From NCBI RefSeq assembly GCF_003121485.1, contig NZ_QAVX01000005.1:104184-168183 (forward strand): a stretch of 64,000 nt of DNA, in the 5' to 3' direction. Origin of the DNA: Dyella sp. C11 (GTDB lineage Bacteria; Pseudomonadota; Gammaproteobacteria; Xanthomonadales; Rhodanobacteraceae). Of this stretch, positions 18,887-28,538 are shown one piece after another (the first letter of the stretch is position 1; every line of letters begins with the position of its first letter). The position numbers and the translations under genes were made by a program. The notes below the pieces were generated by a model that ran no database searches, was not told the origin of the DNA, and saw only the letters and a program-made list of their open reading frames with translations.

Positions 18887-20633
18887 AGAGCGCGCACTCG
18901 TTGCAGGAAGCCTCACGCCGGTCTTCCAGCCCATAGTGCGCATCGACACCATGGAAGTCGTCGCGCATGAGGGGTTGAGCCGTTGCGGCTTCATGCCCGG
19001 GAATATTTCCATTCTCGACCTGCTCGACCTTGCCCGCATGGAAGGCCGGCTCGCCGAGCTGGAACTGCACGCCGCACGCACCTTGTGCGGCGCGTTCGCT
19101 GCGCAGCAGGCGGAAGGCCGGCTGCTGGTCAACCTGAGCCCGCACGCGATTCTGCACGACTCCCTGCGGCCGGACGACGTGCTCGCCGCGCTTTCCGCCT
19201 GCGGACTCGACCCGGCACGCGTCACTATCGAGGTGACCGAACGCGATGTGGTCGAAAGCCCCGCGCGCCTCGCGCACGCGCTGGGTTATCTGCGAGCGCA
19301 TGGCGTGCGCATTGCGCTGGACGATTTCGGCAACGGCCATTCCAACTTCGAGATGTGGAACGAGATTCACCCCGACGTGGTGAAGATCGATCGCTACCTG
19401 GTGCATGGCGTCTCCCGCAGCGCAGGCAGGCTGGCCATCGTGCGCTCGCTCTGCCAGGTCGCCGAATCGCTGGGCACGGACCTGGTCGGCGAAGGCGTGG
19501 AAGATCCGGCCGACCTTCGCGTGCTGCGTGACCTGGGCATTCCCTATGCGCAGGGCTTCCTGATTGGCCGCCCTGCGGAGCAGACCGCACGCGAGGCCAG
19601 CACGGCATCACGTCAGTTGCTGCGCGCGCCTGCCGTGCCGGTACTTCCCCGCCCTCGCGGGCCGGTAACGCAGCGGCCCACCCAAGTGCGTCATTTGCTG
19701 ATCGAAGCGCCCTCCGTGCAGCCTCGCCAGACGAACGATGAAGTGATGGCCCTGTTCGTCGATCATCCGGAAATGCATGCGGTCGCGGTGGTCAAGGACG
19801 GCCACCCCATCGGCCTCATCAACCGGCGGCTGGTCAACGAACGCATGGCGCAGCCGTTCGCCCGCGAACTGCTCGCAAGAAAATCGTGCACGGCATTGAT
19901 GAATACCGCGCCGCTCATCTGCGACGAAAATCGCAGCCTGGAAAGTCTTGCCGACGTGTTGCGCGGCGAAGACCAGCGCTATCTTGCCGATGGTTTCATC
20001 ATCACGCGCCAAGGCCAGTACCTCGGGCTGGGCACCGGCGAGGCACTCGTGCGGCGCGTGAGCGAACTGCGCATCGAGGCTGCACGGCATGCCAATCCGC
20101 TGACCTTCCTGCCGGGCAACATTCCCACCACGGAACATCTGGAACGCCTGATCGACGGCAGCGAACCGTTTACCGTCGTGCACGTGGACCTGACGGACTT
20201 CAAGCCGTACAACGACCTCTACGGGTACTCGCGCGGCGACGAAATGATCCGCCTGCTTTCGGGCCTGCTCGGCGAGCATGTGGACCCCGCGCTCGACTTC
20301 GTCGGCCACATCGGCGGCGACGATTTCGTGTTGCTGTTCCAGAGCAACGACTGGGAAGCACGGTGTCAGCGCGTCATCGATGCGTTCAATGCGCGATCAC
20401 CGCAATTGTTCGACGCCGTGGACATCATTCACGGTGGGCTGCATGGCAAGGATCGCCGCGGCGAACCGCAATTCTTCCCCTGCACCACGGTGGTGATGGG
20501 CGCGGTGGAACTTTGCCCGCCCTTGCCACAGCGCGCGCAATCCATCGCCATGCTGGCCGCCCGCGCCAAGCGCCATGCCAAACGCGCGCACAGCGGCCTG
20601 CACGTCTTCCCAAGACTCGTGGCGCCGGCATGA
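18696..20633 (+). CDS. EAL-CBS-GGDEF cyclic-di-GMP signalling protein
   Basis: Predicted c-di-GMP protein with domains in reverse of the usual order: EAL (about 65-310 from this start), a CBS pair (about 340-460) and a C-terminal GGDEF-like domain (about 485-630). EAL residues look intact: HEGLSR in place of EALxR, NLSP, EVTERD, LDDFGNG, VKIDR, GEGVE and QGFLIGR, so phosphodiesterase activity is plausible. The GGDEF site reads GGDDF with HVDLTDFKPYND before it and may be weak or regulatory. The first 60 or so residues come from the repeat element at 18620-18886, so the start is uncertain: ATG 18696 has a GAGGG ribosome-binding site, while ATG 18717 and GTG 18642 are alternatives. No start codon exists in the native part ahead of the EAL domain. 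Confidence 0.8.
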   Translation: MSIHNRVMTRTWGQTDPARRVDSPRPLAGSVPLEQATGLPFAPHCPPAPGESQRGLLDKCQHALERALVAGSLTPVFQPIVRIDTMEVVAHEGLSRCGFMPGNISILDLLDLARMEGRLAELELHAARTLCGAFAAQQAEGRLLVNLSPHAILHDSLRPDDVLAALSACGLDPARVTIEVTERDVVESPARLAHALGYLRAHGVRIALDDFGNGHSNFEMWNEIHPDVVKIDRYLVHGVSRSAGRLAIVRSLCQVAESLGTDLVGEGVEDPADLRVLRDLGIPYAQGFLIGRPAEQTAREASTASRQLLRAPAVPVLPRPRGPVTQRPTQVRHLLIEAPSVQPRQTNDEVMALFVDHPEMHAVAVVKDGHPIGLINRRLVNERMAQPFARELLARKSCTALMNTAPLICDENRSLESLADVLRGEDQRYLADGFIITRQGQYLGLGTGEALVRRVSELRIEAARHANPLTFLPGNIPTTEHLERLIDGSEPFTVVHVDLTDFKPYNDLYGYSRGDEMIRLLSGLLGEHVDPALDFVGHIGGDDFVLLFQSNDWEARCQRVIDAFNARSPQLFDAVDIIHGGLHGKDRRGEPQFFPCTTVVMGAVELCPPLPQRAQSIAMLAARAKRHAKRAHSGLHVFPRLVAPA

Positions 20634-20636
20634 AAA

Positions 20637-20662
20637 AACCCCGGCCGTTGCCGACCGGGGTT
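20637..20662 (-). terminator. Intrinsic terminator between convergent genes
   Basis: Stem AACCCCGG (20637-20644) with CCGGGGTT (20655-20662). On the minus strand it ends in a run of T, so it terminates the prolyl iminopeptidase transcript; it may also serve the convergent EAL gene. Confidence 0.88.
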
Positions 20663-20682
20663 TCAGGCAGGACGTAAAGCGA

Positions 20683-21672
<990 letters not shown>

Positions 21673-21727
21673 TTAGGCTAACACGCACCCCTCGCACCCC
21701 GCCCGCCCCGTGCCATGGAAAGCATAC

Positions 21728-22753
21728 TCAGGGTGCTCCCACGGTGAGCACCCCAAAGCTCCCTGGCGCGGCCGTTGGGCGGCCACCCGATGCCGACGGC
21801 ACCAGCGTCGCCGCCGACAGGTATAGCCGGTGTCTGGCCGGATCGAGCGCCAGCGTACGCGCGCTTGGCTGGGTGGGGATGGTGGCGACCACGCGGTAGC
21901 GATCCGCATCGTCCTGGTGCACCGCGGTGATGTTGCCGCTTTCGCCATTGGAGCTGTACACCGTCGCCGTGGCTTCGTCGAACACGATGGCATCCGGCCC
22001 TTCCCCGATCACCACTTGCATCACGGCCTTGCCGGTATCGGCGTTGGTGACAGCCATCCGCTTGTTGTCGCAGACGGAGAACAGGCGGTGCAGCTTGCGA
22101 TCGATGGCCAACCCGGTGGGCGCCTCGCAGGTCGCCAGCGACCACGTCGCCATCACCGTGTTGGACGCGCTGTCGATCTTCACCAAGGCGGCGCGATCTT
22201 CCAGGTTCACGTAAAGATGACCCGCCTCGTCACTCACCGCGAACTCCGGCTTTCCAGGCAGTGGGACCGTGGCGGTCACCGTATTGCTTGCCGGATCGAT
22301 GACACTGAAAGACTGCCCTTTGCCGTTGAACGTGAACACGTGTTTCGACGCCGGGTCATAGACAATCGCATCCGGCTTCTCGCCCGTGCCGGCAATGGTG
22401 GTCACGACAGCCAGGGAATCGAGATCGAACACCGTCACCGATGCCGACGTGCCATTGCTTGCGTAGCCGCGATGTGCGGCCATATCCAGCGCCACGCCAT
22501 GCACACCCTTCATGCCGGGAATGGTGCCGATGCGCTTGTTCTGGTCGACGTCCACCACGTCGACACGATCGCCGCGTGTCACGAACAGGTGCCGCCGCTG
22601 CGCATCGAAGCTGAGGTAGTCCCAACCGCCTGCACCATCCAGCGACAGTCGCGAAAGCACACGGAACTGATCGGCCGGTGCCGCCGACGTTCCCGCGCTG
22701 GCGCAGGGAACAAACAACGCGCCCATCAGCGCGGCGCAAAGAAAACGTTGCAT
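21728..22753 (-). CDS. Exported YncE-like beta-propeller protein
   Basis: 341 residues. The signal peptide ends near residue 20 (LCAALMGALFVPCASAG). The mature protein is a chain of about seven blades, each with a D-x-D/N-T type turn such as VDVVDVDQNKRIGTIPG, VTVFDLDSLAVVTTI and FSVIDPASNTVTATVPL, as in YncE and YVTN-repeat proteins. These are periplasmic binding proteins of unclear ligand. It lies 88 bp upstream of pip on the same strand; the shared function, if any, is not evident. Confidence 0.87.
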   Translation of the reverse strand: MQRFLCAALMGALFVPCASAGTSAAPADQFRVLSRLSLDGAGGWDYLSFDAQRRHLFVTRGDRVDVVDVDQNKRIGTIPGMKGVHGVALDMAAHRGYASNGTSASVTVFDLDSLAVVTTIAGTGEKPDAIVYDPASKHVFTFNGKGQSFSVIDPASNTVTATVPLPGKPEFAVSDEAGHLYVNLEDRAALVKIDSASNTVMATWSLATCEAPTGLAIDRKLHRLFSVCDNKRMAVTNADTGKAVMQVVIGEGPDAIVFDEATATVYSSNGESGNITAVHQDDADRYRVVATIPTQPSARTLALDPARHRLYLSAATLVPSASGGRPTAAPGSFGVLTVGAP

Positions 22754-22849
22754 GGACGATCTGCCTGTCGGGAGTTCGCCGAAGCATGCTCCCGGGGACT
22801 TAGTACTGGCTTAGCGGCTTATCGGGCTTGCCTTTCACTGCACCCCAGG

Positions 22850-24232
22850 TCAAACGAACAGCTTGCCCGGATTGAGCAAACCGTTCGGATCGAACACCTG
22901 CTTCACGCCTCGCATCAGGGCGATTTCCGCCGCGCTGCGCGTGCTGCCCAGATAGGCGCGCTTCACCAGGCCAATGCCGTGTTCCGCAGAAATGCTGCCA
23001 CCATGGCGCTGCAACGTTCCGGCCAGCAACTTGGTCACGTGCTCGCACTGGCTGATGAAATCGTCGTCGGACAAGTCGTCCGGCCGAAGCACATTGATGT
23101 GCAAATTGCCGTCGCCAATGTGGCCGAACCACACCACGTCGAAATGCGGGTACTCGCTGGCCAGCAGCGCCTGGATCTCGTGCAGGAACACCGGCAACGC
23201 GCTGATGCGCAGCGAGATATCGTTCTTGTATGGCTTGTGCGGCGCAAGACTCTCGGTGATGCCTTCGCGAAGCCGCCACAACGCGGCAGCCTGCGCTTCG
23301 CTCTGCGCGATCACGCCATCGCTGATCCATCCGCGATCCATGCCCATTTCGAAGGCGGCAAGGGCGGCGTCCTGCGAACGTTCATCGGCATCGAATTCGG
23401 TGACGACGTAGAAGGGATGATCCCCCTCGATGGCACGTTGCGCGCCATGCGCCAGCACGTAGCGCAGCGCCACATCGGTGAAGAACTCGAATGCCTGCAA
23501 CGACAGGCGTGCACGAAACAGTGAGAACACTTCCATCAGCGCGTCCATGTTCGGCAGCGCCAGCAGCATCACTTGCGAGGGTGGCGGCGCATCGGTCAGG
23601 CGCAACGTAGCTTCCACCACGATGCCCAACGTACCTTCCGAACCGATCATCAATTGGCGAAGGTCATAGCCGCTCGAATTCTTGATCAGCCCGCGATTCA
23701 ACTGAAGCAATTCGCCATTGCCCGCGACCACGGTAAGCCCGGCGATCCATTCGCGCGTATTGCCATAGCGAATGACGCGAATGCCACCCGCGTTGGTGGC
23801 GATGTTGCCGCCGATGGAGCACGAACCACGCGCGGCAAAATCGACCGGATAGATAAGGCCGTGTTCTTTCGCCACCTCGTGCACGGCGTGCAGCGTCATG
23901 CCCGCTTGCACGGCAAGGGTGCGATCCACGCCATCGAAAGCGAGCACGCGATTCATGCGCTCAAGGCTGAGCACCAGCTCACCGTTGGCCGCCACCGCGC
24001 CGCCGGACAGCCCCGTGCGGCCGCCTGAGGGCACCACCGCAACGCCGTGCTCGTTGGCCCAACGCACGATGGCCTGCACTTCCTCGACCTCGGCGGGCAA
24101 CGCGATGGCCAGCGGCGCAGGCGTCCAGCGACGGGTCCAGTCACGACCGTAATGCTCCAGGTCGGCGGCATCGGTCAGCAGGCGGAGCTTGGGCAGCCGG
24201 GCGGAAAGCGCGGCCAGTGGAGCATCAGTCAT
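22850..24232 (-). CDS. FAD-linked oxidase, probable D-2-hydroxyglutarate dehydrogenase
   Basis: 460 residues from the ATG at 24232. The FAD-binding type 4 domain (about 35-215) has VVPSGGRTGLSGGAV, GMTLHAVHEVA, GSCSIGGNIATNAGGIRVIRYG and IGSEGTLGIV. The C-terminal oxidase domain has VWFGHIGDGNLHINV, EHGIGLVKR and a final DPNGLLNPGKLF. The divergent neighbour is serA. In pseudomonads and relatives this pairing is known: SerA makes D-2-hydroxyglutarate as a by-product and the dehydrogenase recycles it to 2-oxoglutarate, driving serine synthesis. A glycolate or D-lactate oxidase subunit is the main alternative, but no partner subunits are nearby. Confidence 0.88.
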   Translation of the reverse strand: MTDAPLAALSARLPKLRLLTDAADLEHYGRDWTRRWTPAPLAIALPAEVEEVQAIVRWANEHGVAVVPSGGRTGLSGGAVAANGELVLSLERMNRVLAFDGVDRTLAVQAGMTLHAVHEVAKEHGLIYPVDFAARGSCSIGGNIATNAGGIRVIRYGNTREWIAGLTVVAGNGELLQLNRGLIKNSSGYDLRQLMIGSEGTLGIVVEATLRLTDAPPPSQVMLLALPNMDALMEVFSLFRARLSLQAFEFFTDVALRYVLAHGAQRAIEGDHPFYVVTEFDADERSQDAALAAFEMGMDRGWISDGVIAQSEAQAAALWRLREGITESLAPHKPYKNDISLRISALPVFLHEIQALLASEYPHFDVVWFGHIGDGNLHINVLRPDDLSDDDFISQCEHVTKLLAGTLQRHGGSISAEHGIGLVKRAYLGSTRSAAEIALMRGVKQVFDPNGLLNPGKLFV

Positions 24233-24354
24233 GGTGCGTTCCCCGGGTGTTCCGCAAGCCTGCCAGCGCTGGACGGCATCGTCCAGTGTTGCGACGCCGC
24301 AAAAGCGCCCCAAGGTCTGGCATAGTGCGGATGTTCTCCATCGCGCAACGGCCC

Positions 24355-25587
24355 ATGAAGACCTCGTTCCCGAAACAAGACATCAAGGTGCTCCTGCTGG
24401 AAGGCGTCAGCCGCAGCGCCGTCGAAACCTTCCACCGCGCCGGCTACAGCCAGATCGAATATCACGAAAAAGCCTTGCCGGAAGCCGATTTGAAGGCCCG
24501 TATCGCCGAGGCGCATATCGTGGGCATCCGCTCGCGCACCCAGCTCACCGACGAGGTGCTTCAGCAGGCTAAACGGCTAATTGCCGTGGGCTGCTTCTGC
24601 ATCGGCACCAACCAGGTGGACCTGGGCAGCGCGCGCCGCGCGGGCGTTCCCGTGTTCAACGCGCCCTATTCCAACACGCGCAGCGTGGCGGAATTGGTTA
24701 TTGCTGAAACCATCATGCTGCTGCGCGGCATCCCGCAGAAAAACGCCCTTTGCCACCGCGGCGGCTGGACCAAGTCGGCGGCGGGCAGCTTCGAGACCCG
24801 CGACAAGGTGCTGGGCATCATCGGCTACGGCCACATCGGCACCCAGGTGGGCGTGCTGGCCGAGAGCCTTGGCATGCGCGTGATCTTCTACGACATCGAG
24901 CCCAAGCTCTCGCTGGGCAACGCCCGCCCCGCCGAAAGCCTGGACGACCTGCTCGAGCGCGCCGACGTGGTGACGCTGCATGTGCCCGAGACACCCTCGA
25001 CGCAGATGATGATCGGCTCCAGGGAGCTCTCGCGCATGCGCAAGGGCTCGCTGCTGATCAACGCCTCGCGCGGTACCGTGGTGGACATCGATGCTCTGGC
25101 CGAATCACTGCGTTCGGGGCATGTGGGTGGCGCGGCGGTGGACGTGTTTCCGGTGGAACCCAAGGGCAACGACGACGCCTTCGTGTCGCCGCTGATCGGC
25201 ATGGACAACGTGATCCTGACGCCGCACATCGGTGGCAGCACGCTGGAAGCGCAGGACAACATCGGCATCGAAGTGGCCGCCAAACTCGTGCGCTACAGCG
25301 ACAACGGCTCCACCCTGTCGTCGGTGAATTTCCCCGAAGTGTCGCTACCCGAACATCCGCGCAGCCGACGCCTGCTGCACATCCATCGCAACATGCCGGG
25401 CGTGCTGTCGCGCATCAACGAGCTGTTCTCCGCCGGCAACATCAACATCGACGCACAGTTCCTGCAAACCGACAGCGAAGTGGGTTATGTGGTGATCGAT
25501 GTGGCCGCTGACGAGAAGCAGTCGGACGCATTGAAAGATCAGCTGGCGGCCATTCCGGGCACGCTGCGCAGCCGCGTGCTGTATTGA
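24355..25587 (+). CDS. serA: D-3-phosphoglycerate dehydrogenase
   Basis: First step of serine synthesis (3-phosphoglycerate to phosphohydroxypyruvate, NAD-linked). 410 residues from the ATG at 24355, matching the E. coli form. Features are the substrate-binding SRTQLT and NAPYSNTRSVAELVI, the Rossmann motif GIIGYGHIGTQVG, the catalytic Arg in NASRGTVVD, Glu in FPVEP and His in TPHIGGST, and a C-terminal ACT domain (about 335-410, RNMPGVLSRINELFSAGNIN) expected to bind serine. An ATG at 24331 is an alternative start. It is divergent from the D-2-hydroxyglutarate dehydrogenase-like gene with a 122-bp shared promoter region. Confidence 0.96.
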   Translation: MKTSFPKQDIKVLLLEGVSRSAVETFHRAGYSQIEYHEKALPEADLKARIAEAHIVGIRSRTQLTDEVLQQAKRLIAVGCFCIGTNQVDLGSARRAGVPVFNAPYSNTRSVAELVIAETIMLLRGIPQKNALCHRGGWTKSAAGSFETRDKVLGIIGYGHIGTQVGVLAESLGMRVIFYDIEPKLSLGNARPAESLDDLLERADVVTLHVPETPSTQMMIGSRELSRMRKGSLLINASRGTVVDIDALAESLRSGHVGGAAVDVFPVEPKGNDDAFVSPLIGMDNVILTPHIGGSTLEAQDNIGIEVAAKLVRYSDNGSTLSSVNFPEVSLPEHPRSRRLLHIHRNMPGVLSRINELFSAGNINIDAQFLQTDSEVGYVVIDVAADEKQSDALKDQLAAIPGTLRSRVLY

Positions 25588-25827
25588 GGCAGTCGACCGC
25601 TGCAACGCGGCGGTCACACTTGGCGCGTTGCCTGCCTTGTCTGTGGATGTGAAAAGGACAAGCAAGGCCACGCGCTAATTTGCCGTGGTTCGCAACTATC
25701 AATGCGCCCGCCGCCTCACGGCGGTTGGCGTGTTGAAAAGCCGCGTGCCCGTGTGTCACCCTCGAAACGGGGACGTTCTGATCGGTATCGAGCTGACGTC
25801 TGGCGCAAGGATGCCGAGCCCCCATTG

Positions 25828-27561
25828 ATGAAAAACACCGACACATCGACCGCAAGGAGGCTACGCGTGTCATCTGCTCATCTTTCGCGCCTGTCACGGC
25901 GCATACCCGTTTGGTCTTTCTCCGGCACGCTCGCGCTTTGCGCGCTTGGCGCATTCGCTCAAGTCGGTGGCGCCCCACCCGTTTCGAATGCCGATGCGCA
26001 AGCATCAGGGTCTGCGCCCTCGCCGCAGGAAGTCACCGATATCTGCATGGCCAATTTCATGCCGGGCTTCGAGACATCGTTGCAGGGCGAGACGTATTCC
26101 ACGTGGTCGCTGGGCAGCAATCTCAACATTCCTGCCACCATCGACAACCTCAAGGCGTACGGCACCCAGGCGAAGAACATGCATCTGGCGGCCAGCGCCG
26201 TGCATGGCAACAAGGCCACGATCACGGTGGTGCTGGATGACCCCGGCGTGATCAATGACGGCGCGTTCTCCATCAACGGACCGGACCGGCGCGCCGTCTC
26301 CATGCGCATCGACATGGACACCTCGCTCAATGCTGCGTCCTTCTCCACGCGCCTCAACAAAGAGCAGGGCAACGTGAGCCAGGAGCGTCTGCGCCGGGTT
26401 GCCTGCACGCTGGTTTCCATCGTCGCCCATGGCGCGCCGTTGCCGGAAGAGAAAAAGGCGTCGACGTCGGGCATTCACCTGCGCAATCCCTTCAAGAGCC
26501 AGCAGAAGGAAGCGGCTGAGCGATTGGCGGCTGTCCAGGAAAAACAAAACCAGAACCTCGACATGATGCGTCATGCGCAGGCACTGCTCTATCAACGTGC
26601 GCAACAGGCCGGCAAGGCCATCGTGTTCATGCCGATGATGAATGTGGATGCCAAATACAGCGCGGCGTCTGTTGGCGAAACGATTTCAGGCGGCCCCAAG
26701 CATCAAGCCTTCCGGTTCGACCAGACGGCCACGCTGGTGTGGCACGCCAGCGGCGATCCCAACAACCTGCTGCAGGCGGGCAACCAATCCTCGCTGTATC
26801 AGACGGGCTTGTTCGGTTACATCCAGAAGGTTTACGCCAACAAGATCTTCTACGGCGTGTTTATCGTCGATCCCGGCAGCTACGACCTGATCGGCCTGAC
26901 CTACGATCTGGATCACAGCGGGTTACCCGCCTTGAGTTCCAAGCAGTGGACCGAAAAGCCTGCGCTCGGCATGGCGTCGCTCGCGCCCACAAGCAACGCC
27001 GAGTTCAGCACGCACCAGGCCTGGGCCGATGCGCAGTATCAGAATGTGCAGGTTTACGATGGCTCGAGCTGCACCATGGTGCAGAGTGGTGGCGGCGTGA
27101 CCGGCTGCGTTGCCTGGCAAGACCAGTACCACAACGAAACGCGCATGACGGACGCGGGCGGCTGGCGAACCGCCGTCGACAAGAACTATGCAGGCGGCTT
27201 GCAGATTGCACTGACGCTCACGCGCCCCTTTGCGCGCTTTGAGGCCAAGCCGGGCGAGGTGATCGTCACCGACGGCTTCTTCCCCTCCACCGACAGCATG
27301 GTCATCGACAACGACGCCTGCCATCAGGCCAAAGGCGATGTAGTGGCCTGCGGTATTCAGAAGCTGGCGCTGTACCGCATCACGGGCCGCAAGAGCGAAC
27401 TGCCGCTGGCGCCGGATTCGGCGTCCAAATCGCCCACGCTCGTGAACCTCATTTCCCGCGCGGAATACCGCCCGATGACGGTCAACGCCACCTCTCGCGC
27501 GGAAACGCCAGGCACCTATGAGGCGGGCTGGTCCACGCCCTACACGGCGACGGCGCACTGA
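25828..27561 (+). CDS. Exported protein of unknown function
   Basis: 577 residues from the ATG at 25828. The N-terminus is long and arginine-rich before a hydrophobic segment (SGTLALCALGAFAQ, cleavage near residue 44), giving an extended signal sequence. The mature protein has a helical, glutamine- and lysine-rich stretch (FKSQQKEAAERLAAVQEKQN). Then comes a larger domain rich in aromatic and glycine residues with several cysteines (SSCTMVQSGGGVTGC; DNDACHQAKGDVVACG) that could form disulphides. I do not recognise the family. It stands alone between serA and the ihfA/merR/tRNA-Pro block, with the shared hairpin at 27711-27740 as its likely end. Confidence 0.75.
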   Translation: MKNTDTSTARRLRVSSAHLSRLSRRIPVWSFSGTLALCALGAFAQVGGAPPVSNADAQASGSAPSPQEVTDICMANFMPGFETSLQGETYSTWSLGSNLNIPATIDNLKAYGTQAKNMHLAASAVHGNKATITVVLDDPGVINDGAFSINGPDRRAVSMRIDMDTSLNAASFSTRLNKEQGNVSQERLRRVACTLVSIVAHGAPLPEEKKASTSGIHLRNPFKSQQKEAAERLAAVQEKQNQNLDMMRHAQALLYQRAQQAGKAIVFMPMMNVDAKYSAASVGETISGGPKHQAFRFDQTATLVWHASGDPNNLLQAGNQSSLYQTGLFGYIQKVYANKIFYGVFIVDPGSYDLIGLTYDLDHSGLPALSSKQWTEKPALGMASLAPTSNAEFSTHQAWADAQYQNVQVYDGSSCTMVQSGGGVTGCVAWQDQYHNETRMTDAGGWRTAVDKNYAGGLQIALTLTRPFARFEAKPGEVIVTDGFFPSTDSMVIDNDACHQAKGDVVACGIQKLALYRITGRKSELPLAPDSASKSPTLVNLISRAEYRPMTVNATSRAETPGTYEAGWSTPYTATAH

Positions 27562-27710
27562 CGCTGCAGCGAACGCTGTGCGCTCACACAGGGGCTGGAT
27601 GGCATCCACCCGGCCCCTGCTCTTTTACCGCCGCCGATAGGCAGCTCACGGCCTCACCGCGCCCACCGTCATCGCACGATTCACGGAAGCCGTTTCCGGC
27701 GGCACAAAAC

Positions 27711-27740
27711 AAAAACGGCACCCAAGGGCGCCGTTTTCAC
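27711..27740. terminator. Bidirectional terminator
   Basis: The stem AACGGCACCC/GGGCGCCGTT (one mismatch) is flanked by A-rich sequence on the left and TTTT on the right. On the minus strand it lies just after tRNA-Pro and ends in TTTTTGTTTT; on the plus strand it could end the unknown exported-protein gene. Confidence 0.75.
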
Positions 27741-27754
27741 TTTAGTTGCCGAAT

Positions 27755-27831
27755 TGGTCGGGACGGCGGGATTCGAACCCACGACCCTCTGCCCCCCAGG
27801 CAGATGCGCTACCAGGCTGCGCTACGCCCCG
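27755..27831 (-). tRNA. tRNA-Pro (GGG anticodon)
   Basis: 77 nt including an encoded CCA end. Acceptor CGGGGCG pairs with the 3' side CGTCCCG with one wobble-type mismatch, the anticodon arm is CTGCCTGGGGGGCAG with GGG, and the T-loop is GGTTCGAATCC. It sits downstream of merR and ihfA on the same strand, a common gammaproteobacterial order. Confidence 0.97.
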
Positions 27832-27900
27832 ATGATCGGCAAGACGACAAGTCTACCAGCTAAGCCGGTAGTACCGGAAGTCGTTGATGAAGGTTGAAGC

Positions 27901-28257
27901 TCAGCGACGCAGCAGCGCCAGCACTTCTTCCAGTTCCATGCGCACCTGGCGCACGATCTGATGCGAAATGCTCGACTCCATGCGCGCCTGCGGGCCTTCC
28001 AGACGAGCGCGGGCGCCCGTGATGGTGAAGCCTTCGTCGTACAGCAGGCCACGAATCTGACGAATCATCAGCACGTCGTGACGCTGGTAGTAGCGGCGGT
28101 TGCCTCGACGCTTGACGGGGTTGAGTGCGGGAAATTCCTGTTCCCAGTACCGCAGAACGTGCGGCTTCACGCCACACAGTTCGCTGACCTCACCGATGGT
28201 GAAGTAGCGCTTGGCCGGAATGGCCGGAAGCTCGGTGTTATTCCCTTGGTCCAGCAT
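27901..28257 (-). CDS. MerR-family transcriptional regulator
   Basis: 118 residues. The N-terminal winged helix-turn-helix (about 16-85) reads [25 protein letters not shown] and [16 protein letters not shown], the MerR signature. The C-terminal helix ([20 protein letters not shown]) is short, with no metal-binding cysteine pair, so the effector is unknown. Its start overlaps the end of ihfA by 20 bp. A MerR gene directly after ihfA is conserved across many gammaproteobacteria, but its function is not established. Confidence 0.92.
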   Translation of the reverse strand: MLDQGNNTELPAIPAKRYFTIGEVSELCGVKPHVLRYWEQEFPALNPVKRRGNRRYYQRHDVLMIRQIRGLLYDEGFTITGARARLEGPQARMESSISHQIVRQVRMELEEVLALLRR

Positions 28258-28537
28258 AGCCCTCGACTCGCACCTTGAGTTTCTGACCCGGTCGGAACGT
28301 CACCACCCGACGTGCGGAGATAGGAATCTCCTCGCCCGTCTTGGGATTACGACCCGGCCGCTGGTTTTTCTGACGCAGATCGAAGTTGCCGAAACCCGAC
28401 AGCTTCACCTGCTCGCCTTTTTCCAATGCTTCGCGGACCACCTCGAAATAGGCGTCCACGAATTCTTTTGCCTCACGCTTGTTGAGGCCTACCTCGAGAA
28501 AGAGGCGCTCGGCCATCTCTGCTTTGGTCAGCGCCAT
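28238..28537 (-). CDS. ihfA: Integration host factor subunit alpha
   Basis: 99 residues from the ATG at 28537 ([20 protein letters not shown]). This nucleoid protein bends DNA as a heterodimer with IhfB. The DNA-binding arm has [21 protein letters not shown] with the intercalating proline, followed by [16 protein letters not shown]. It follows pheT by one base between stop and start, the classical pheS-pheT-ihfA operon. An in-frame extension upstream lies inside pheT and was rejected. Confidence 0.97.
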   Translation of the reverse strand: MALTKAEMAERLFLEVGLNKREAKEFVDAYFEVVREALEKGEQVKLSGFGNFDLRQKNQRPGRNPKTGEEIPISARRVVTFRPGQKLKVRVEGYAGPRE

Positions 28538-28538
28538 C

